Origin: Opitutus sp.
Lineage (GTDB): Bacteria > Verrucomicrobiota > Verrucomicrobiia > Opitutales > Opitutaceae
Assembly: GCA_013821985.1 (NCBI GenBank)
Contig: PNJQ01000025.1
Location: 1 to 45,249 of the forward strand
DNA: 45,249 nucleotides
Direction: 5' to 3'
Numbering within the stretch: the first letter of the stretch is position 1; every line of letters starts with the position of its first letter. Shown one piece after another: positions 34,258-42,845 of the stretch. Under the pieces are notes generated by a model. That model was not told the origin of the DNA and did not search any database. It worked only from the letters and a program-made list of their open reading frames with translations. Both the position numbers and the translations under genes were made by a program.

Positions 34258-35637
34258 ATGTTCGACCCCATTGAAAAGCTGAAGGAGTATGTCCGGCAAG
34301 CGAGCGTGTCCGCCGACCCGAAGTTCAAGGACGGCATGGTGGGCGCCCAGAATTTCCTGACATCGTTGTTCAAGGACCTCGGGTTCAAAGTCGATGTCGT
34401 CCCCACGGCATTGCACCCAGTCATCGTCGCGCGCCGCGTCGGCAACAAGGCCTGGCCGCACGTGATCATCTATGGCCACTACGACGTGCAGCCGCCGGAC
34501 CCGCTCAATCAGTGGAACACCGCGCCGTTCGAGCCGACGATCAAGGGCGAGCGCATCTACGGCCGCGGCACAGCGGACAACAAAGGTCCGCTGCTCGTCC
34601 ATGTGACGGCGGTCGGTCAGTTGCTCGAGAAGAATCCGGACGTGCCGCTCAACATCACGTTCATGGTCGAGGGCGAAGAGGAAATCGGCTCCAAGAATTT
34701 CAAGAGCTTCCTCAAGGCGAACCGGCACCTACTCGACGGCGATTTCATTTACATGTCGGACAACGGCATTTTGTCGCCCGACCAGATGATTGTGACCGTC
34801 GGTCTGCGCGGCATGGTCGCGCTCGAGATCGAGTTGACCGGCCCGAAGTCCGATCTGCACTCCGGCATGCATGGTGGCGTGCTGATGAATCCGCTGCAGG
34901 CGCTCGCCGAATTGTGCGCTTCGCTGCATACGCCGGACGGTCGTGTGAACATTCCTGGTTTCTACAAAAAAGTCGTCGAGCCGGAGCCGTGGGAGCGCGC
35001 CCAATTGAAGAAGGCCGGTCTGAAGAAGGCGGATTATCAGAAATTCCTCGGCATCTCGAAATTCCACACGCCGCCAGGCTACAATCCGTTCGAGGCGATC
35101 CGCTTTTTGCCGACGCTCGAGTTCAACGGCTTCACAGGTGGCTACCAAGGCGAGGGGACCAAGACCGTCATTCCGAGCAAAGCCTCCGCGAAGATCACCT
35201 GCCGCCTCGTGCCGAACCAGACGCCGGAGAACGTGCGCGAGTGCATCATCAAGGCGATCACGCAGCGCTGCCCGAAGGGAGTGACGTTGAAGATCACCGA
35301 GCAGCACAAGGCGACGCCTTACGTCGTGATCCCGCCCGATCGCTCCAACACCCCGAAGAACCAGAGCCCGGCGCTCGCGAATTGTTTCCGGGCACTCGAA
35401 AAGGCCGGCACGGAAGTCTGGGGCAAGCCGCCGATCTATCTCCGCGAGGGCGGAAGCGTCGGTTTGCTCGCGGACCTGAAGGAAGTGCTCGGCCTCGACG
35501 CGGTGATGATGGGCTTGTTCCTGCCCGAGGATAACCTCCACGCGCCGAACGAGAGTTTCCATCTCGGCGTGATGAAAAAGGGCATCGAGACCAGCCGTCG
35601 CGTGCTCGAGAATCTCGCGAAGGCCGGCAAAGCCTGA
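34258..35637 (+). CDS. M20 family dipeptidase
   Basis: 459 residues from ATG 34258, with an open but unsupported frame 30 codons upstream. Zinc ligands and base of M20: IIYGHYDVQPPDPLNQW (His 74, Asp 76), GRGTADNKGP (Asp 107), MVEGEEEIGS (Glu 141-142). The dimerisation domain starts near LRGMVALEIELTGPKSDLHS. The C-terminus (EDNLHAPNESFHL) supplies the last zinc His. These are typically cytoplasmic carnosinase/CNDP-like peptidases acting on small peptides. A strong terminator follows. Confidence 0.93.
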   Translation: MFDPIEKLKEYVRQASVSADPKFKDGMVGAQNFLTSLFKDLGFKVDVVPTALHPVIVARRVGNKAWPHVIIYGHYDVQPPDPLNQWNTAPFEPTIKGERIYGRGTADNKGPLLVHVTAVGQLLEKNPDVPLNITFMVEGEEEIGSKNFKSFLKANRHLLDGDFIYMSDNGILSPDQMIVTVGLRGMVALEIELTGPKSDLHSGMHGGVLMNPLQALAELCASLHTPDGRVNIPGFYKKVVEPEPWERAQLKKAGLKKADYQKFLGISKFHTPPGYNPFEAIRFLPTLEFNGFTGGYQGEGTKTVIPSKASAKITCRLVPNQTPENVRECIIKAITQRCPKGVTLKITEQHKATPYVVIPPDRSNTPKNQSPALANCFRALEKAGTEVWGKPPIYLREGGSVGLLADLKEVLGLDAVMMGLFLPEDNLHAPNESFHLGVMKKGIETSRRVLENLAKAGKA

Positions 35638-35688
35638 GGCGAACAGCTGCGACCGCGCTGCGGAAAGCGTGGTCGCCGCATCGAATTG

Positions 35689-35716
35689 AAGCGGCGCCCT
35701 GTGGCGCCGCTTTTTT
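35689..35716 (+). terminator. rho-independent terminator of the M20 gene
   Basis: AAGCGGCGCC pairs with GGCGCCGCTT around CTGT (35689-35712), then T to 35716. The stem is perfect. Confidence 0.92.
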
Positions 35717-35880
35717 GTTGGGCCGTTGTAGGGCCGGCGCTCGTCGCCGGGCCGCCGGAGCGCGCCGACCGATTCACGGCGGATGACGCGGATATCACTG
35801 TATAAACCATCCGCGGAAATCCGGGTGATCCGCGGGGGAAATGAATCTGGTTCAATCAGGCGGGTTTGTCATCCGTGGCC

Positions 35881-35930
35881 GTAGCGCGCTGTGCCAGTGC
35901 GATGTCGCCGCCAAGACGGCGGCGACCACC
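35881..35930. repeat. paired-palindrome element, GTAG...CCAC ends
   Basis: GTAG is followed by an imperfect CGCGCTG-TGC-CAGTGCG hairpin, then the perfect GTCGCCGCC-AAGAC-GGCGGCGAC at 35904-35926, then CCAC. Same layout as the element at 31334. Confidence 0.6.
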
Positions 35931-35959
35931 GTGGTAGAACGTCACCCTCCTTTCTGTCC

Positions 35960-36037
35960 TGTAGGAGCCTGCTTGCAGGCGAGACGAAGCGCGTGTCACG
36001 GCCGCACGTCCTTATCGTCTGCAAGCAGGCTCCAACA
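35960..36037. repeat. paired-palindrome element, TGTAGGAGCCTGC type (second copy)
   Basis: Left arm TGTAGGAGCCTGCTTGCAGG identical to that at 27676 over its first 20 bases; right arm CTGCAAGCAGGCTCCAACA. The middle differs from the first copy, so the arms are what is kept. It lies between the convergent M20 and pal genes. Confidence 0.8.
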
Positions 36038-36110
36038 AAGAGGCGCCACCGCGCGCCGCTCCTTGACGGAGCGCGGCGCGATCAAGCGGTGGTCCGAACG
36101 CGTTGGGCGC

Positions 36111-36138
36111 AAAAAAGCCGCGGATTGCTCCGCGGCTT
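36111..36138 (-). terminator. rho-independent terminator of pal
   Basis: On the minus strand AAGCCGCGGA pairs with TCCGCGGCTT around GCAA, then TTTT after the stem (complement of 36111-36114). It lies about 40 bases after the pal stop. Confidence 0.92.
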
Positions 36139-36179
36139 GAAAATCCAGTTCGCTCTCGGCGCCGTGCGCTCGGGTGCGA

Positions 36180-36740
36180 TTATTTCTTCAGCACGACGAA
36201 ATCGACGCGGCGATCCTTCGCCCATTCGGCGTCGCCGCCGGTTTGCTTGGCTTCCACGGAGCCCTTCGAGAGAATCTCGAGGCGCTTCGGATCGATGCCG
36301 AGCGACTCGAGGTATTTTTTTACCGAGTTCGCACGGCGGTCGCCGAGGCCGAGATTGTATTCGGCAGTGCCGCGCCAGTCGCAATGGCCTTCGAGGAGCA
36401 TGCGCTTGTCGGCATTTTCATTCAGCCACTTGACGGCGGCCTGGACCTTCGGGCGTTCCGACGGCTTCACCGCGGAGCGGTCGAAGTCGAAATAGACGGC
36501 CTCCATCAGGCCACGGATCGTGAATTCGTCCTCGGTCGCACCCGGAGGCAGATTGCGGGCCTCAAGGCCGGTGCCGGGCGCGACGTCGCCGCCGGGGAGC
36601 GCGATCTGGTCGGGATTGACGGTGGTGTCGCCCAAGCTCGTGCCGGCATTCGGGTCGCGCACGGGTTTCTTGGAGCAGGCCGCGAGCAGCAGCACGGAGC
36701 TGGCGAGCACGAGGCTGAGGATCTTCTGAAGCTTCTTCAT
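36180..36740 (-). CDS. pal: peptidoglycan-associated lipoprotein, OmpA C-terminal domain
   Basis: 186 residues. The lipoprotein signal SLVLASSVLLLAACS gives Cys 22. A 50-residue linker leads to an OmpA-like domain: VYFDFDRSAVKPSERP, then LLEGHCDWRGTAEYNLGLGD and RRANSV. The peptidoglycan-binding residues Asp 121 and Arg 136 are there, but the usual EGH(T/A)DERGT is EGHCDWRGT, with Cys 120 and Trp 122. Pal ties the outer membrane to the wall with TolB; no tol genes lie near. It ends at its own terminator. Confidence 0.9.
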   Translation of the reverse strand: MKKLQKILSLVLASSVLLLAACSKKPVRDPNAGTSLGDTTVNPDQIALPGGDVAPGTGLEARNLPPGATEDEFTIRGLMEAVYFDFDRSAVKPSERPKVQAAVKWLNENADKRMLLEGHCDWRGTAEYNLGLGDRRANSVKKYLESLGIDPKRLEILSKGSVEAKQTGGDAEWAKDRRVDFVVLKK

Positions 36741-36823
36741 GGGAAAGGGTCGGAAATTTCGCGTTTTATCAGGAAGGGCGCTGCACCGGGCAAGATTAAA
36801 CCCGCCGCGGCAGCGTCATGGCG

Positions 36824-37495
36824 TCAGCTCCACGCCTGCGTGCGGTGGTCGATGAGGCCAATCTCCAGCGCGTAACGGGTGAGGCTGGCGACGTCGTGGA
36901 GGTTGAGTTTCCGCATCAGATTCGTGCGGTGGTTGTCCACGGTCTTGACGCTGATGCCGAGTTTCTGGGCGATCTCCTTCGTGCTGTGGCTCTCGGCGAC
37001 GAGCTTGAGGATTTCGCGTTCGCGGTCGGTCAACAGGTCGGCGCCGGAGGCGGGGCTGTTGTTCGCGACGACGTTGCGGAGCAGCGCGGCGACGCCGGGT
37101 CCGAAATAGGTGCCGCCATTGGCGACCGTCTCCAGGCCTTTCTTGAATTCGACGAGACCGGCCGTCTTTTCGACGAAGCCGTGGGCGCCGGCTTCCAACA
37201 TTTCACGCACGAGGGCGGGGCTCTCGTAGCCCGAGAAAACCAGGATGCGCGTGTTCTTGAGCTGCTTCGCGATGCGACGGAGAATATCGACGCCGCTCAG
37301 CCCTGGCAGGCGCGCGTCGAGCACGATGACGTCGGGTTTTAGCTCGAGGCATAGGTTACATGCCTCCTGTCCGTCGCCGCATTCGCCGACTATTTTATAG
37401 GTCGGATCGATGCGCAAAATTTCCGCCAACATCTCGCGAATAGCGGTTTGGTCCTCAACGATAACGATGCGTTTGACTTGGGGGGGCGTAGCCAC
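36824..37495 (-). CDS. NarL/FixJ family response regulator
   Basis: 223 residues from GTG 37495; the longer open frame reaches back through the tRNA gene and is rejected. The receiver domain has the acidic pair Glu 14-Asp 15 and phospho-acceptor Asp 60 ([13 protein letters not shown]), the Ser in VFSGYES and Lys in VEKTAG. The C-terminal LuxR-type helix-turn-helix is [40 protein letters not shown]. No histidine kinase lies in the window, so its signal is unknown. No ribosome binding site is clear. Confidence 0.92.
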   Translation of the reverse strand: MATPPQVKRIVIVEDQTAIREMLAEILRIDPTYKIVGECGDGQEACNLCLELKPDVIVLDARLPGLSGVDILRRIAKQLKNTRILVFSGYESPALVREMLEAGAHGFVEKTAGLVEFKKGLETVANGGTYFGPGVAALLRNVVANNSPASGADLLTDREREILKLVAESHSTKEIAQKLGISVKTVDNHRTNLMRKLNLHDVASLTRYALEIGLIDHRTQAWS

Positions 37496-37608
37496 GTGGG
37501 AAAAGAAGGTAGGGCCGAAACTCAGTGCCACGGCCAAGGTAGAGCACCCAAAGCGCGGAACACAACCCGGATATTCGCACAAGCGGGCCACTCCCAAAGA
37601 ATTGGAGG

Positions 37609-37683
37609 TGGTGGGTCGACTGGGATTCGAACCCAGAACCAACGACTTAAAAGGACGCTGCTCTACCATTGAGCTATCGACCC
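37609..37683 (-). tRNA. tRNA-Lys (anticodon UUU), CCA encoded
   Basis: Read on the minus strand: acceptor GGGTCGA/TCGACCC, D arm GCTC-AATGGTA-GAGC, anticodon loop CTTTTAA (anticodon TTT), T arm CTGGG-TTCGAAT-CCCAG, discriminator A and an encoded CCA. The anticodon stem GCGTC/GTCGT has one internal T-T mismatch (30-40) and one G-T pair. 72 bases before CCA. Confidence 0.95.
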
Positions 37684-37871
37684 GTGCCGTGCGGCAAGTT
37701 GTGAGTTATTTTTTTAACTGGCGGGCAAAGCAAGAATTTTCTGGCAGCTCCTGACGTCATTCCCTCACCCCAACGTTGACCCTGCCCGCCGCGTCAACCC
37801 ACCATCCACCCCTCCGAGATAATTCCGTGGGAACAATTCACAACTTTCCGAATCCAAACGAGCCTGAGCAA

Positions 37872-38477
37872 ATGACTGCCAAGGCCCAAGAGGTAGCACT
37901 CGACCGTATGCTGGTGGAACGCTTCAAAGGCGGCGATGCCGCGGCGTTCGACCAGCTGGTGACGCGCTACTGGGATCGCATTTACGCGATGGTCAACCAG
38001 CTCCTGCGCAATCAACAGGACGCCGAGGAGGTCACGCAGGACGCGTTCATCCGCGCTCACCGTGGGCTCGGGAATTTTCGCGGCGAATCTGCCTTTTCGA
38101 CCTGGCTCTACCAGATCGCCACCAACCTCGCGCGCAACCGCTACTGGTATTGGTGGCGCCGCAAGCGCGACCAATCGATTTCGTTCGACGCCCCCCTCGG
38201 CCCGGAAAACGACACCACGATCGCCGAGCTGATCCCCGCTGAACAGGAAACCCCCGAAGACGCCACCGTCACGCAGGAGTTCGTCAACCGCGTGGCCGAG
38301 TGCATGGAGGAACTCAACGAGAAGCACCGCGAGATTCTGATCCTCCGCAATGTGCAGAATCTCTCTTACGAAGAAATCGCCGAGATCCTCGGCATCAGCG
38401 TCGGCACTGTGAAAAGCCGCATCGCTCGCGCCCGCGAGAGCCTGCGCGAAAAGTTAGGGGAGGAATTTCAGCAATGA
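37872..38477 (+). CDS. ECF-type RNA polymerase sigma factor (RpoE-like)
   Basis: 201 residues from ATG 37872; in-frame TTG and GTG codons lie upstream at 37776 and 37827. Region 2: FDQLVTRYWDRIYAMVNQLL, EEVTQDAFIRAHRGLGNFRG, FSTWLYQIATNLARNRYW. A charged linker follows. Region 4: LNEKHREILILRNVQNLSYE, EIAEILGISVGTVKSRIARA. No region 1.1 or 3. It overlaps the next gene by ATGA, so the next product is very likely its anti-sigma. Targets are unknown; a matching promoter upstream of itself is not visible. Confidence 0.92.
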   Translation: MTAKAQEVALDRMLVERFKGGDAAAFDQLVTRYWDRIYAMVNQLLRNQQDAEEVTQDAFIRAHRGLGNFRGESAFSTWLYQIATNLARNRYWYWWRRKRDQSISFDAPLGPENDTTIAELIPAEQETPEDATVTQEFVNRVAECMEELNEKHREILILRNVQNLSYEEIAEILGISVGTVKSRIARARESLREKLGEEFQQ

Positions 38478-39163
38478 AGGACACCCGTTTCATCGAACTC
38501 GTTAACCTGTATATCGACCGGCAGATTTCTCCGGAAGAGCACGCCGAACTCGAATTGGAAATCCAATCTCACCCGGCGCGCCGTCAGGTCTATCGGCAAT
38601 ACTGCCGCATGCACCGCGCCACGAAGCTCGTCTATGAGAGCTTCCGCGTGAACGCAGAGGACGGCGGCACCGCCGTTACCGGCCAACCCGCGAGCATTGC
38701 GCGCATCGAGGATCGCCTGCGGCGCCGCCGCGCCCGCTGGGTTTATGCCGCCGGTAGCCTGGCTGCCGCCGCGTGCCTCGCGGTCGTTTTCGCCCGCGTT
38801 AATTTTTCCCCCGGCGGCAATGTCGCCGAACTCTCGGCTGCCAGGACGACGCCGGCTGCTCCGGCCGTCGCCGTGGCGGCTCCGCCCCCCGCCGCGCCGT
38901 CAGCGGCCGCCGAATCGCGTGCCGGCCTCGCCAGCCTGCGACACAGCGTCTTTGCGGAGGCCGACTACGCCGCCGTGCTCGCCACGCTGCGCCAGGAACA
39001 GGAACGCCTGCTCAACGCGCAGTTGCCCGCGCGCCTGTCGCTCTTCGAGGACGGCGTGTTCGACGATCGCGCGGCGCTGCCGGGCCGCGGACAAAATTCG
39101 CTGAATTCGCGCCGCCCGCAGCGGACGAATACCGAGTTCACCGCGTTTCAGTTCCAACGCTAA
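38474..39163 (+). CDS. probable anti-sigma factor, single-pass membrane protein
   Basis: 229 residues. A cytoplasmic N-terminal helical part (FIELVNLYIDRQISPEEHAE, LQSHPARR-like, YRQYCRMHRATKL) resembles anti-sigma domains but has only one Cys, so the usual zinc pair HxxxCxxC is missing. One membrane helix is near residues 89-108. The extracytoplasmic part is Pro/Ala-rich, then Gln/Arg-rich, with no known domain. Overlap with the sigma gene is the main support. Name by context; not proven. Confidence 0.75.
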   Translation: MKDTRFIELVNLYIDRQISPEEHAELELEIQSHPARRQVYRQYCRMHRATKLVYESFRVNAEDGGTAVTGQPASIARIEDRLRRRRARWVYAAGSLAAAACLAVVFARVNFSPGGNVAELSAARTTPAAPAVAVAAPPPAAPSAAAESRAGLASLRHSVFAEADYAAVLATLRQEQERLLNAQLPARLSLFEDGVFDDRAALPGRGQNSLNSRRPQRTNTEFTAFQFQR

Positions 39164-39193
39164 GCGCCGCTCGCAGACTTTCTTTGCCAGACT

Positions 39194-39224
39194 GCCCGCA
39201 CGTGACCCGTGCGGGCTTTTTTTT
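39194..39224 (+). terminator. rho-independent terminator of the sigma/anti-sigma operon
   Basis: GCCCGCACG-TGACC-CGTGCGGGC (39194-39216) followed by eight T (39217-39224). A perfect 9-base stem. Confidence 0.95.
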
Positions 39225-39371
39225 CGCGCTCACCGCGCGTGACACGTGCCTGCGAATGCCACCCGCGCGAACAAAATTTCGCCTCAAGGTGGTCTGAGGG
39301 TCCGCCACCCGGGTGGATTTGCGCCGCGTGACGCGCCGGGAGACCCGCGCGTCCGCCTCAAGTCCGGCCGC

Positions 39372-41720
39372 TCACTTTTTCTTGTTCAGCGCCGCCGAAA
39401 ACCAATCGGCGTTGAGCGACTGCGTTGATTTCGGGAGCGGCGCTGGGCCGTTTGGGCGACCGCCGTGGCCGGAACCGCCGGTGCGCGGACCGTTGGCCCG
39501 GACGCCCGAATTCTGCGGCGTGCTTTTGGGTCCGAGCTGCGGATTGCTGCGCATCGACAGCGCGATCCGGTTTCGCGGCAGATCCACCTCGACGACCGTC
39601 ACCATCACCTTCTGCTGCGGTTTCACGACTTCGGCCGGTTCCTTCACAAACGAGTCCGCGAGCTGCGAGACGTGCACGAGTCCGTCTTGGTGCACGCCGA
39701 TGTCCACGAACGCACCGAACGCCGTCACGTTCGTCACGATGCCGGGCAATTTCATCCCCGGTTTGAGGTCCTCGGGCTTGTTCACGCCCTCCTGAAAACT
39801 AAATGTCTCAAACTTCTGCCGCGGGTCGCGTCCGGGCTTCGCGAGTTCGGCGAGAATGTCCTTCAACGTCGGCAAGCCGGCATCCGCCGTCACGTATTTC
39901 TCCAGTTGGATTTTCCTGCGCAGGCTCTCGTCGCGCATGAGGTCGGCGACCGAGGCGCCGAGATCGGCCGCCATTTTTTCGACCAACGCGTAACGCTCGG
40001 GATGCACTGCCGAGCTGTCGAGCGGGTGCGCCGCGTCCCGAATGCGCAGGAAGCCTGCGGCTTGCTCGAACGCCTTCGGGCCGAGGCGCGGCACGTCGAG
40101 CAACTCCGTGCGCGATTTGAAGGGACCCTGCTCGTCGCGGCGAGCGACGATGGCGGCGGCGGTCGCGGAGTTCAGGCCGGAAACGTAACTCAGCAGTTGC
40201 TTCGATGCCGTGTTCACCTCAACGCCAACGCCGTTCACACACGAGACGACGCGATCGTCGAGCGCGCGCTTCAGCGCGCTGGGATCGACGTCGTGCTGGT
40301 ATTGGCCGACGCCGATCGACTTCGGATCGAGCTTCACGAGTTCGGCGAGCGGATCCATTAATCGCCGGCCGATCGACACTGCGCCGCGCACCGTGAGGTC
40401 GTGCTCCGGGAACTCCTCGCGCGCGACTTCGCTCGCCGAGTAGATCGAAGCGCCCGATTCATTCACCATGACGATGGGGATCGAGGCCGGCAGGCCGAGA
40501 CCGCGCACAAACGATTCCGTTTCGCGTCCCGCAGTGCCGTTGCCGATGGCGATCGCCTCGACTTTGAAGAACTCGACAAAGCCCTTGAGCTTCTCCTTCG
40601 CCTCGAGCGTCGAGCGGTCGGGAAAAACGACATCGTTGTGCAGCAATTTCCCCTGACGATCGAGCAGCACGACCTTGCAGCCCGTGCGGAAGCCCGGATC
40701 GATCGCGAGCACGGCCTTCCGGCCAAGGGGAGCGGAAAGCAGCAGTTCGCGGAGATTCTCGGCGAACACTTTGATGGCCGCTTCGTCGGCGCGTTTCTTC
40801 GATTCGAGACGCATTTCCGTTTCCATCGCGGGTGCGAGCAGTCGCTTGAAGGCATCCTGCGCTGCGAGCCGGACCTGTGCGGCGGCGGCGGAGCTGTTCT
40901 TCGCAAAATGCATTTCCACGAGGCCGGAGCCGGCCGCTTCATCCGAAATCGTGACGCGCATGATCAGGATCGATTCGTTTTCGCCGCGACGCATGGCAAG
41001 GATGCGATGCGACGGCGCCTTTGCGAGTGGTTCGCTCCAATCGAAGTAGTCCTTGAATTTCGCGCCATCCGTCTCCTTGCCGAACATCACTTTCGAGGAG
41101 ACCACGGCTTTCTCGCGGAACATCACGCGCAGTTTCTCGCGCACTCCCGCATCGTCGCTCATGCGCTCGGCCAGGATGTCGCGCGCGCCGGCGAACGCTT
41201 CCTCGGCGGAAGCGATTTTTCCGACGGTGTTCTTGCCGTCGTCGAGCGTGTATTCATGGCCGACGAGCGCGGCGGCAGCGGTCGCGATGTCGGCGGCGGG
41301 GTGCTGGGCCCAGATCAACTCCGCGAGAGCCTCGAGACCCTTTTCCTTCGCAATGGTGGCGCGCGTGCGCTTCTTCGGGCGGAACGGCAGGTAGATGTCC
41401 TCGAGCTGCGTGAGCGTGTCGGCGGCCCCGATCTTCGCCTTCAGTTCGTCGGTCAACAGATTGCGCTCCGTCAGCGAAGCGAGGATCGTGGTGCGACGGT
41501 CGTCGAGTTGCTGGAGCTGCTCCATTCGATCGCGAATCGCGGTGACCTGCACTTCGTCGAGTTCGCCCGTCACCTCCTTGCGGTAACGCGAAATGAACGG
41601 CACCGTCGCACCGCCCTGGAGCAATTGGGCGGTGGCGGCAACTTGGTGCACCTTGAGGTTGAGCTCCTGCGCGAGCAGCAGCACGTGGTCGGGGTTCGGT
41701 AAATCCGAGGAGGCGGCCAT
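39372..41720 (-). CDS. tex: Tex-like RNA-binding transcription factor
   Basis: 782 residues from ATG 41720; a GTG 18 codons upstream is possible. The N-terminal helical region is followed by a YqgF/RNase H-like domain (AVLAIDPGFRTGCKVVLLD), helix-hairpin-helix repeats (GLNSATAAAIVARRDEQGPF, LLDVPRLGPKAFEQAAGFLR) and an S1 domain at about 652-723 (PGMKLPGIVTNVTAFGAFVD, GLVHVSQL). A Gly/Pro/Asn-rich tail of about 50 residues is unusual in length. Tex acts on transcription and RNA; its precise role differs by species. It is convergent with the sigma operon. Confidence 0.95.
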   Translation of the reverse strand: MAASSDLPNPDHVLLLAQELNLKVHQVAATAQLLQGGATVPFISRYRKEVTGELDEVQVTAIRDRMEQLQQLDDRRTTILASLTERNLLTDELKAKIGAADTLTQLEDIYLPFRPKKRTRATIAKEKGLEALAELIWAQHPAADIATAAAALVGHEYTLDDGKNTVGKIASAEEAFAGARDILAERMSDDAGVREKLRVMFREKAVVSSKVMFGKETDGAKFKDYFDWSEPLAKAPSHRILAMRRGENESILIMRVTISDEAAGSGLVEMHFAKNSSAAAAQVRLAAQDAFKRLLAPAMETEMRLESKKRADEAAIKVFAENLRELLLSAPLGRKAVLAIDPGFRTGCKVVLLDRQGKLLHNDVVFPDRSTLEAKEKLKGFVEFFKVEAIAIGNGTAGRETESFVRGLGLPASIPIVMVNESGASIYSASEVAREEFPEHDLTVRGAVSIGRRLMDPLAELVKLDPKSIGVGQYQHDVDPSALKRALDDRVVSCVNGVGVEVNTASKQLLSYVSGLNSATAAAIVARRDEQGPFKSRTELLDVPRLGPKAFEQAAGFLRIRDAAHPLDSSAVHPERYALVEKMAADLGASVADLMRDESLRRKIQLEKYVTADAGLPTLKDILAELAKPGRDPRQKFETFSFQEGVNKPEDLKPGMKLPGIVTNVTAFGAFVDIGVHQDGLVHVSQLADSFVKEPAEVVKPQQKVMVTVVEVDLPRNRIALSMRSNPQLGPKSTPQNSGVRANGPRTGGSGHGGRPNGPAPLPKSTQSLNADWFSAALNKKK

Positions 41721-41777
41721 GAAGAGAAGCGCCGAGTCCACCGCGCGCGGGCGGCGCGGCAACGTGAATTTCACCGC

Positions 41778-42809
41778 CTAGCGAGAACGCTGGACTTTGC
41801 GGCGCGTTCTGCTCGCGCGCGCGACGCGCGTCGCGCTGCGCTGCCGCTTTCGCTCCCGTCCGTAGCCGGGCCAACGCTCGCGGGCGGCGGCGAGCAGGGG
41901 GCGAACGTCTGCATCGATGATCGGCGCCGCCGCGGGCTTCGGTCCGAGCTTCAGTTTGTGCGCGAGCGCCATCGCGTCGTAGGGCGCGCGAACTTTCACG
42001 TCGTTGTCGAAATAGACGAAGACGTCGCGCTCGCGGGCCTCGGGGTTTGGACCGCCGAGGCGTTTTGTCCCGCGCGCCTCGGTGCCGCGCGACCACGCGC
42101 GGATCTTGCGCGCCCAGTCGTTCAGCGCGGCATCGGTATAGCCACTGACGTAGAGTTCCTCGTCGCCATGCAGGCGCACATAGACGAAGTCGGACGTCAC
42201 GTCTTCGATGAGCGGCCACTTGCCGGCGGTGTCCGCTACCACGACGGCGATGTCATGCTGGTGCAGCAGCGTGACGAATTCCGGCGTGAGAAACGAAGCG
42301 TGCCGCACTTCGAGCGCATGGCGCAGCGGTCGTTCGACCAGAACCTCGATGGAGCTTCGATCGGCCGGGAGCGAATGTCGCCGTGCGAGGCGCGCAGCGT
42401 CCCGCGTGTTGCGCGGCAACAGTTGGAAGAAGTCGGCGAGGCGTTCGGCTTTGAACGTGAACATCGGCGGCAGCTGCCAGAGAAACGGCCCGAGCTTCGC
42501 GCCAAGTTGGAGCACGCCGGACGCGAAGAAATTCGCGAGCGGTTGCGCAACGTCCTTCAGACGCCGCAAGTGCGTGAGGTAGCGTCCGCCTTTGACCGAA
42601 AAGACGAAATCGTCCGGCGTGTCGTCGCGCCACGCCGCGTAATATTCCGGCCGTTGGAGCGAGTAAAACGAGCCGTTGATCTCAATCGTGCGGACTTGCC
42701 GCGAGGCGTAGTGCAGTTCCTTGGCTTGCGTGAGGTCGGGCGGATAAAAAGTCCCGCGCCACGGCGGATACCGCCAACCCGAAATGCCGATGCGAATCTC
42801 GCCAGCCAT
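41778..42809 (-). CDS. DUF72 family protein
   Basis: 343 residues. DUF72 TIM-barrel-like landmarks: IGISGWRYPPWRGTFYP, EINGSFYSLQRPEYYAAWRD, FVFSVKGGRYLTHLRRL and LGPFLWQLPPMFTFKAERL, then VADTAGKWPLIEDVTSDFVY and VRLHGDEELYVSGY. The last 35 residues are strongly basic (GRERKRQRSATRVARASRTR), an addition that could bind nucleic acid. Function is unknown; some members are annotated yecE-like. The stop is 57 bases before the tex start, so they may share a transcript. Confidence 0.88.
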   Translation of the reverse strand: MAGEIRIGISGWRYPPWRGTFYPPDLTQAKELHYASRQVRTIEINGSFYSLQRPEYYAAWRDDTPDDFVFSVKGGRYLTHLRRLKDVAQPLANFFASGVLQLGAKLGPFLWQLPPMFTFKAERLADFFQLLPRNTRDAARLARRHSLPADRSSIEVLVERPLRHALEVRHASFLTPEFVTLLHQHDIAVVVADTAGKWPLIEDVTSDFVYVRLHGDEELYVSGYTDAALNDWARKIRAWSRGTEARGTKRLGGPNPEARERDVFVYFDNDVKVRAPYDAMALAHKLKLGPKPAAAPIIDADVRPLLAAARERWPGYGRERKRQRSATRVARASRTRRKVQRSR

Positions 42810-42845
42810 GCGGGTGCGACCACGAGCTGCGTCGGCGGGTTCCGA

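Larger units (their letters stand above)
35717..36110. other. gene-free region rich in palindromic elements
   Basis: About 390 bases between the M20 gene and pal hold no credible gene. A single hairpin GGCCGGCG...CGCCGGGCC follows GTAG at 35728. At 35778-35840, short repeats of ATCCGCGG/GCGGAT type resemble (C/T)ATCCGCG repeats seen in other genomes. Two further elements are listed separately. Confidence 0.5.

Noticed and set aside
37830..37852. ECF autoregulatory promoter (GGAAC ... TCCGA) before the sigma gene
   Set aside because: The spacing is about 12 bases between motifs, too short for the usual 16 or so, and the -35 is only a partial match.
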